A stretch of 64,000 nucleotides of DNA from Urechis unicinctus (Eukaryota > Annelida > Polychaeta > Xenopneusta > Urechidae), in contig CM067345.1 in NCBI GenBank assembly GCA_034190875.2, forward strand, positions 25,767,353 through 25,831,352. Direction: 5' to 3'. This document shows, piece after piece, positions 61,640 to 64,000 of the stretch (position 1 is its first letter; the number at the start of each line of letters is the position of its first letter). The notes under the pieces were generated by a model. The model saw only the letters and a program-made list of their open reading frames with translations. It was not told where the DNA came from and ran no database searches. Position numbers and translations under genes: made by a program.

Positions 61640-62880
61640 TAATCGACCCATTTCTGTTTCCCTTCGTTTGGATCTTTTTACTCTTTCAGTTCATGTTTCT
61701 AGCTGGGGCCAGATTATCTCAGGCTTTAAATTAAACATTTGAATGGGGTTTTTATTTATTCCCGATAGACTGGTGAGATCCTGCTGTATCACGAAATGGG
61801 TTGATGATGCATTACAAGCGTGAGTGCCTGTAATTAATATTGACAGTGTACATGGTAAACAGCGATGCGTCACAGGGGTATTACCTGCACACTGACAGCA
61901 GAAAGACCTCGTCGAGGACACTGATCTCTTCTCGTATCTCATCGGTGCCCGCATCCTCTCATGGCTCCATGTTCTCGACTCCCAGGCTAGACAATATCAT
62001 TGAGGTGATATCATTTATGAAAATATCGCGTGTATGTTTGCATTTTGTCTCCGCCCAGTTGTAACCGTTAAGTGCAGCGTGGTTCACAAAATGGAGAGCT
62101 CGTTGAACATAACTTTTTGTCAGTTTTGGTCAAAATTTTGGGAGTCTTTGAGTCGCTTCATGGAAGCTCTTTCAACTTAAAATGCATACAATATTAGCAA
62201 TGATTGACGCAAGAAAAGAGCGACCGTCTGTGCCGCTTGCCACCGTGCCTTGAATGAGTTACTAGCAGTGATGAGCTAATTCGGCCCATTTTTAACGCGA
62301 GAAACATAACGGTGTGTGCTCATATGTGGCCGGTATGATAATCCTTATTGGCCGTTGCGAGAGTCGTTCTGTTTTATAATGATCAGTCTGGAGTCGATTT
62401 GTCATTTTAAAATGACCATGCGACTGCTCGAATGTTTATCCATTGACGTGTTTGAATTAGCCGGTCGTGTAAAGACGTTTTGTTGTCCACTTCAAGACAT
62501 GCCATCCTCTTGGCTCCGATTGGAAATGGCTTTTACGTCCTTTTTTTCTTGTTCCTGACAAAATGTGTTGACCGTCGTTGAATAAGACTGCCTCTCGGTA
62601 CACCAGATGTTTTTTGGTAATCTATCTTAATTGCTTTCCTCGGTCTCGTTCAGCTCGTATGCATATGTCTCGACGCATTCGGTATGAATTGTACCTGTAG
62701 ATGATTTCGTTAACCGACCCAATTGTCTCCCTCATCTACCCCGCCCCTCTTGTCTACCGCCTATTGTACTACTCCCCTCGATAGCTCGACAAGCATGGGT
62801 AAAATGTGTAATCACTTGCTGATGAATAAGATAGACAGATAACGCAGTTAGCTATTTATCATAGGTATATTCTTCAAAAA
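61640..62880. other. No recognisable feature
   Basis: No gene, RNA or mobile-element ends seen. Confidence 0.45.
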
Positions 62881-63380
<500 letters not shown>

Positions 63381-63399
63381 AATATATAGATATATAGGT

Positions 63400-64000
63400 A
63401 AGTGTGTATTTATGTTTAATTTGATATGAACAAAAACATACATGTGTGCGTGCGTGCGTGCGAGTGCGTCGGTGTGTGTGTGTGACGTGAGCAAAAATCG
63501 TTGATAATATTCAGTGGAGCCAGATGTGATGTAGAAAGGAAATACGAGGCAACAGGTGTTTTTGATATCTGATATATAATAAGGAATTTGTTATTTGAGT
63601 AATCAGTGTCAACATATATACAAGAGTCTGTGGTGTGATAGATTCGTGCTACGAACAAAACGCATGTATAATTCCCTCTTTGGTATTTTGGTCACGAGAA
63701 GAGACAAACACCATTACTGCTTCCCCCACCTATAGTGGTGTAATTTATCATAGTCTTCAAAAAGATAAAATCGCCATCACTGGCCTCAGCGGCCATGATA
63801 GGCGGCCGAAGAGGTAGTGTTGAGTAATGCCAGTGTCTTTCATTGGCTTCTAAATCAGGAAAGACGGAAAGCGGTGGGATCTTGTAATCAGAGGCGTGGG
63901 AGGTTTTTGCTGGCCACTAATCAGGTAGGCGTTTATTGGCCGCTACTCCTGCTGCGGCCACTGACGGAGTGAACGTGTGTGGACCGATGGAGGTTTTATT
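63400..64000. other. No recognisable gene at right end
   Basis: A short TGCG/TGTG microsatellite (63444-63482) and unique sequence to the edge. Confidence 0.45.

Overview
The window looks like nuclear DNA of an invertebrate animal. It has three deeply conserved eukaryotic housekeeping genes split by many short exons with GT-AG borders, long AT, TG and CA microsatellites, several minisatellites, CAGGG-ended hAT-type DNA transposons and a decayed LINE. The exact group cannot be fixed from sequence alone; a mollusc or other lophotrochozoan is plausible, a non-vertebrate deuterostome is not excluded. Nothing suggests a prokaryote, virus or organelle.

Layout, left to right. 1-9.5 kb: the 5' half of NUP205 (nuclear pore inner-ring scaffold) on the minus strand, running off the left edge; 23 coding exons join in frame. 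A CAGGG-ended element (5017-6334) lies in an intron. A second one (9671-11729, perfect 8-bp target duplication) lies about 170 bp upstream of the proposed NUP205 start. 11.8-18.9 kb: repeat-rich intergenic DNA with a possible 2.4-kb inverted-repeat element carrying a Spindlin/Tudor-like ORF, a decayed THAP-type zinc finger and several lineage repeats. 19.05-28.24 kb: a complete plus-strand USP16/USP45-type deubiquitinase in 18 exons (985 codons), with a third CAGGG element in intron 7 and a 2.1-kb tandem array in intron 15. 29.9-34.9 kb: a complete minus-strand CCT2 (TCP-1 beta) in 16 exons (533 codons). USP16/45 and CCT2 converge, with facing poly(A) signals about 37 bp apart.

35.5-64 kb: almost no recognisable genes. 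It holds a 5'-truncated LINE, three copies of one roughly 320-bp inverted-repeat MITE, large AT microsatellites, and four minisatellites with units of 53, 25 and 32 bp plus a 78-bp duplex. It also has a 244-codon unidentified minus-strand ORF (45575-46309) and a probable first coding exon of a small single-pass membrane protein (50362-50651). This may be intergenic DNA or the 5' introns of a long plus-strand gene beyond the right edge.

The three conserved genes (nuclear transport, ubiquitin removal, protein folding) are ordinary neighbours with no sign of a shared pathway. No clearly new biological system was found. The best leads are the CAGGG element trio with its co-diverged subterminal words, the short MITE family, the intronic hairpin array and the long orphan ORF.
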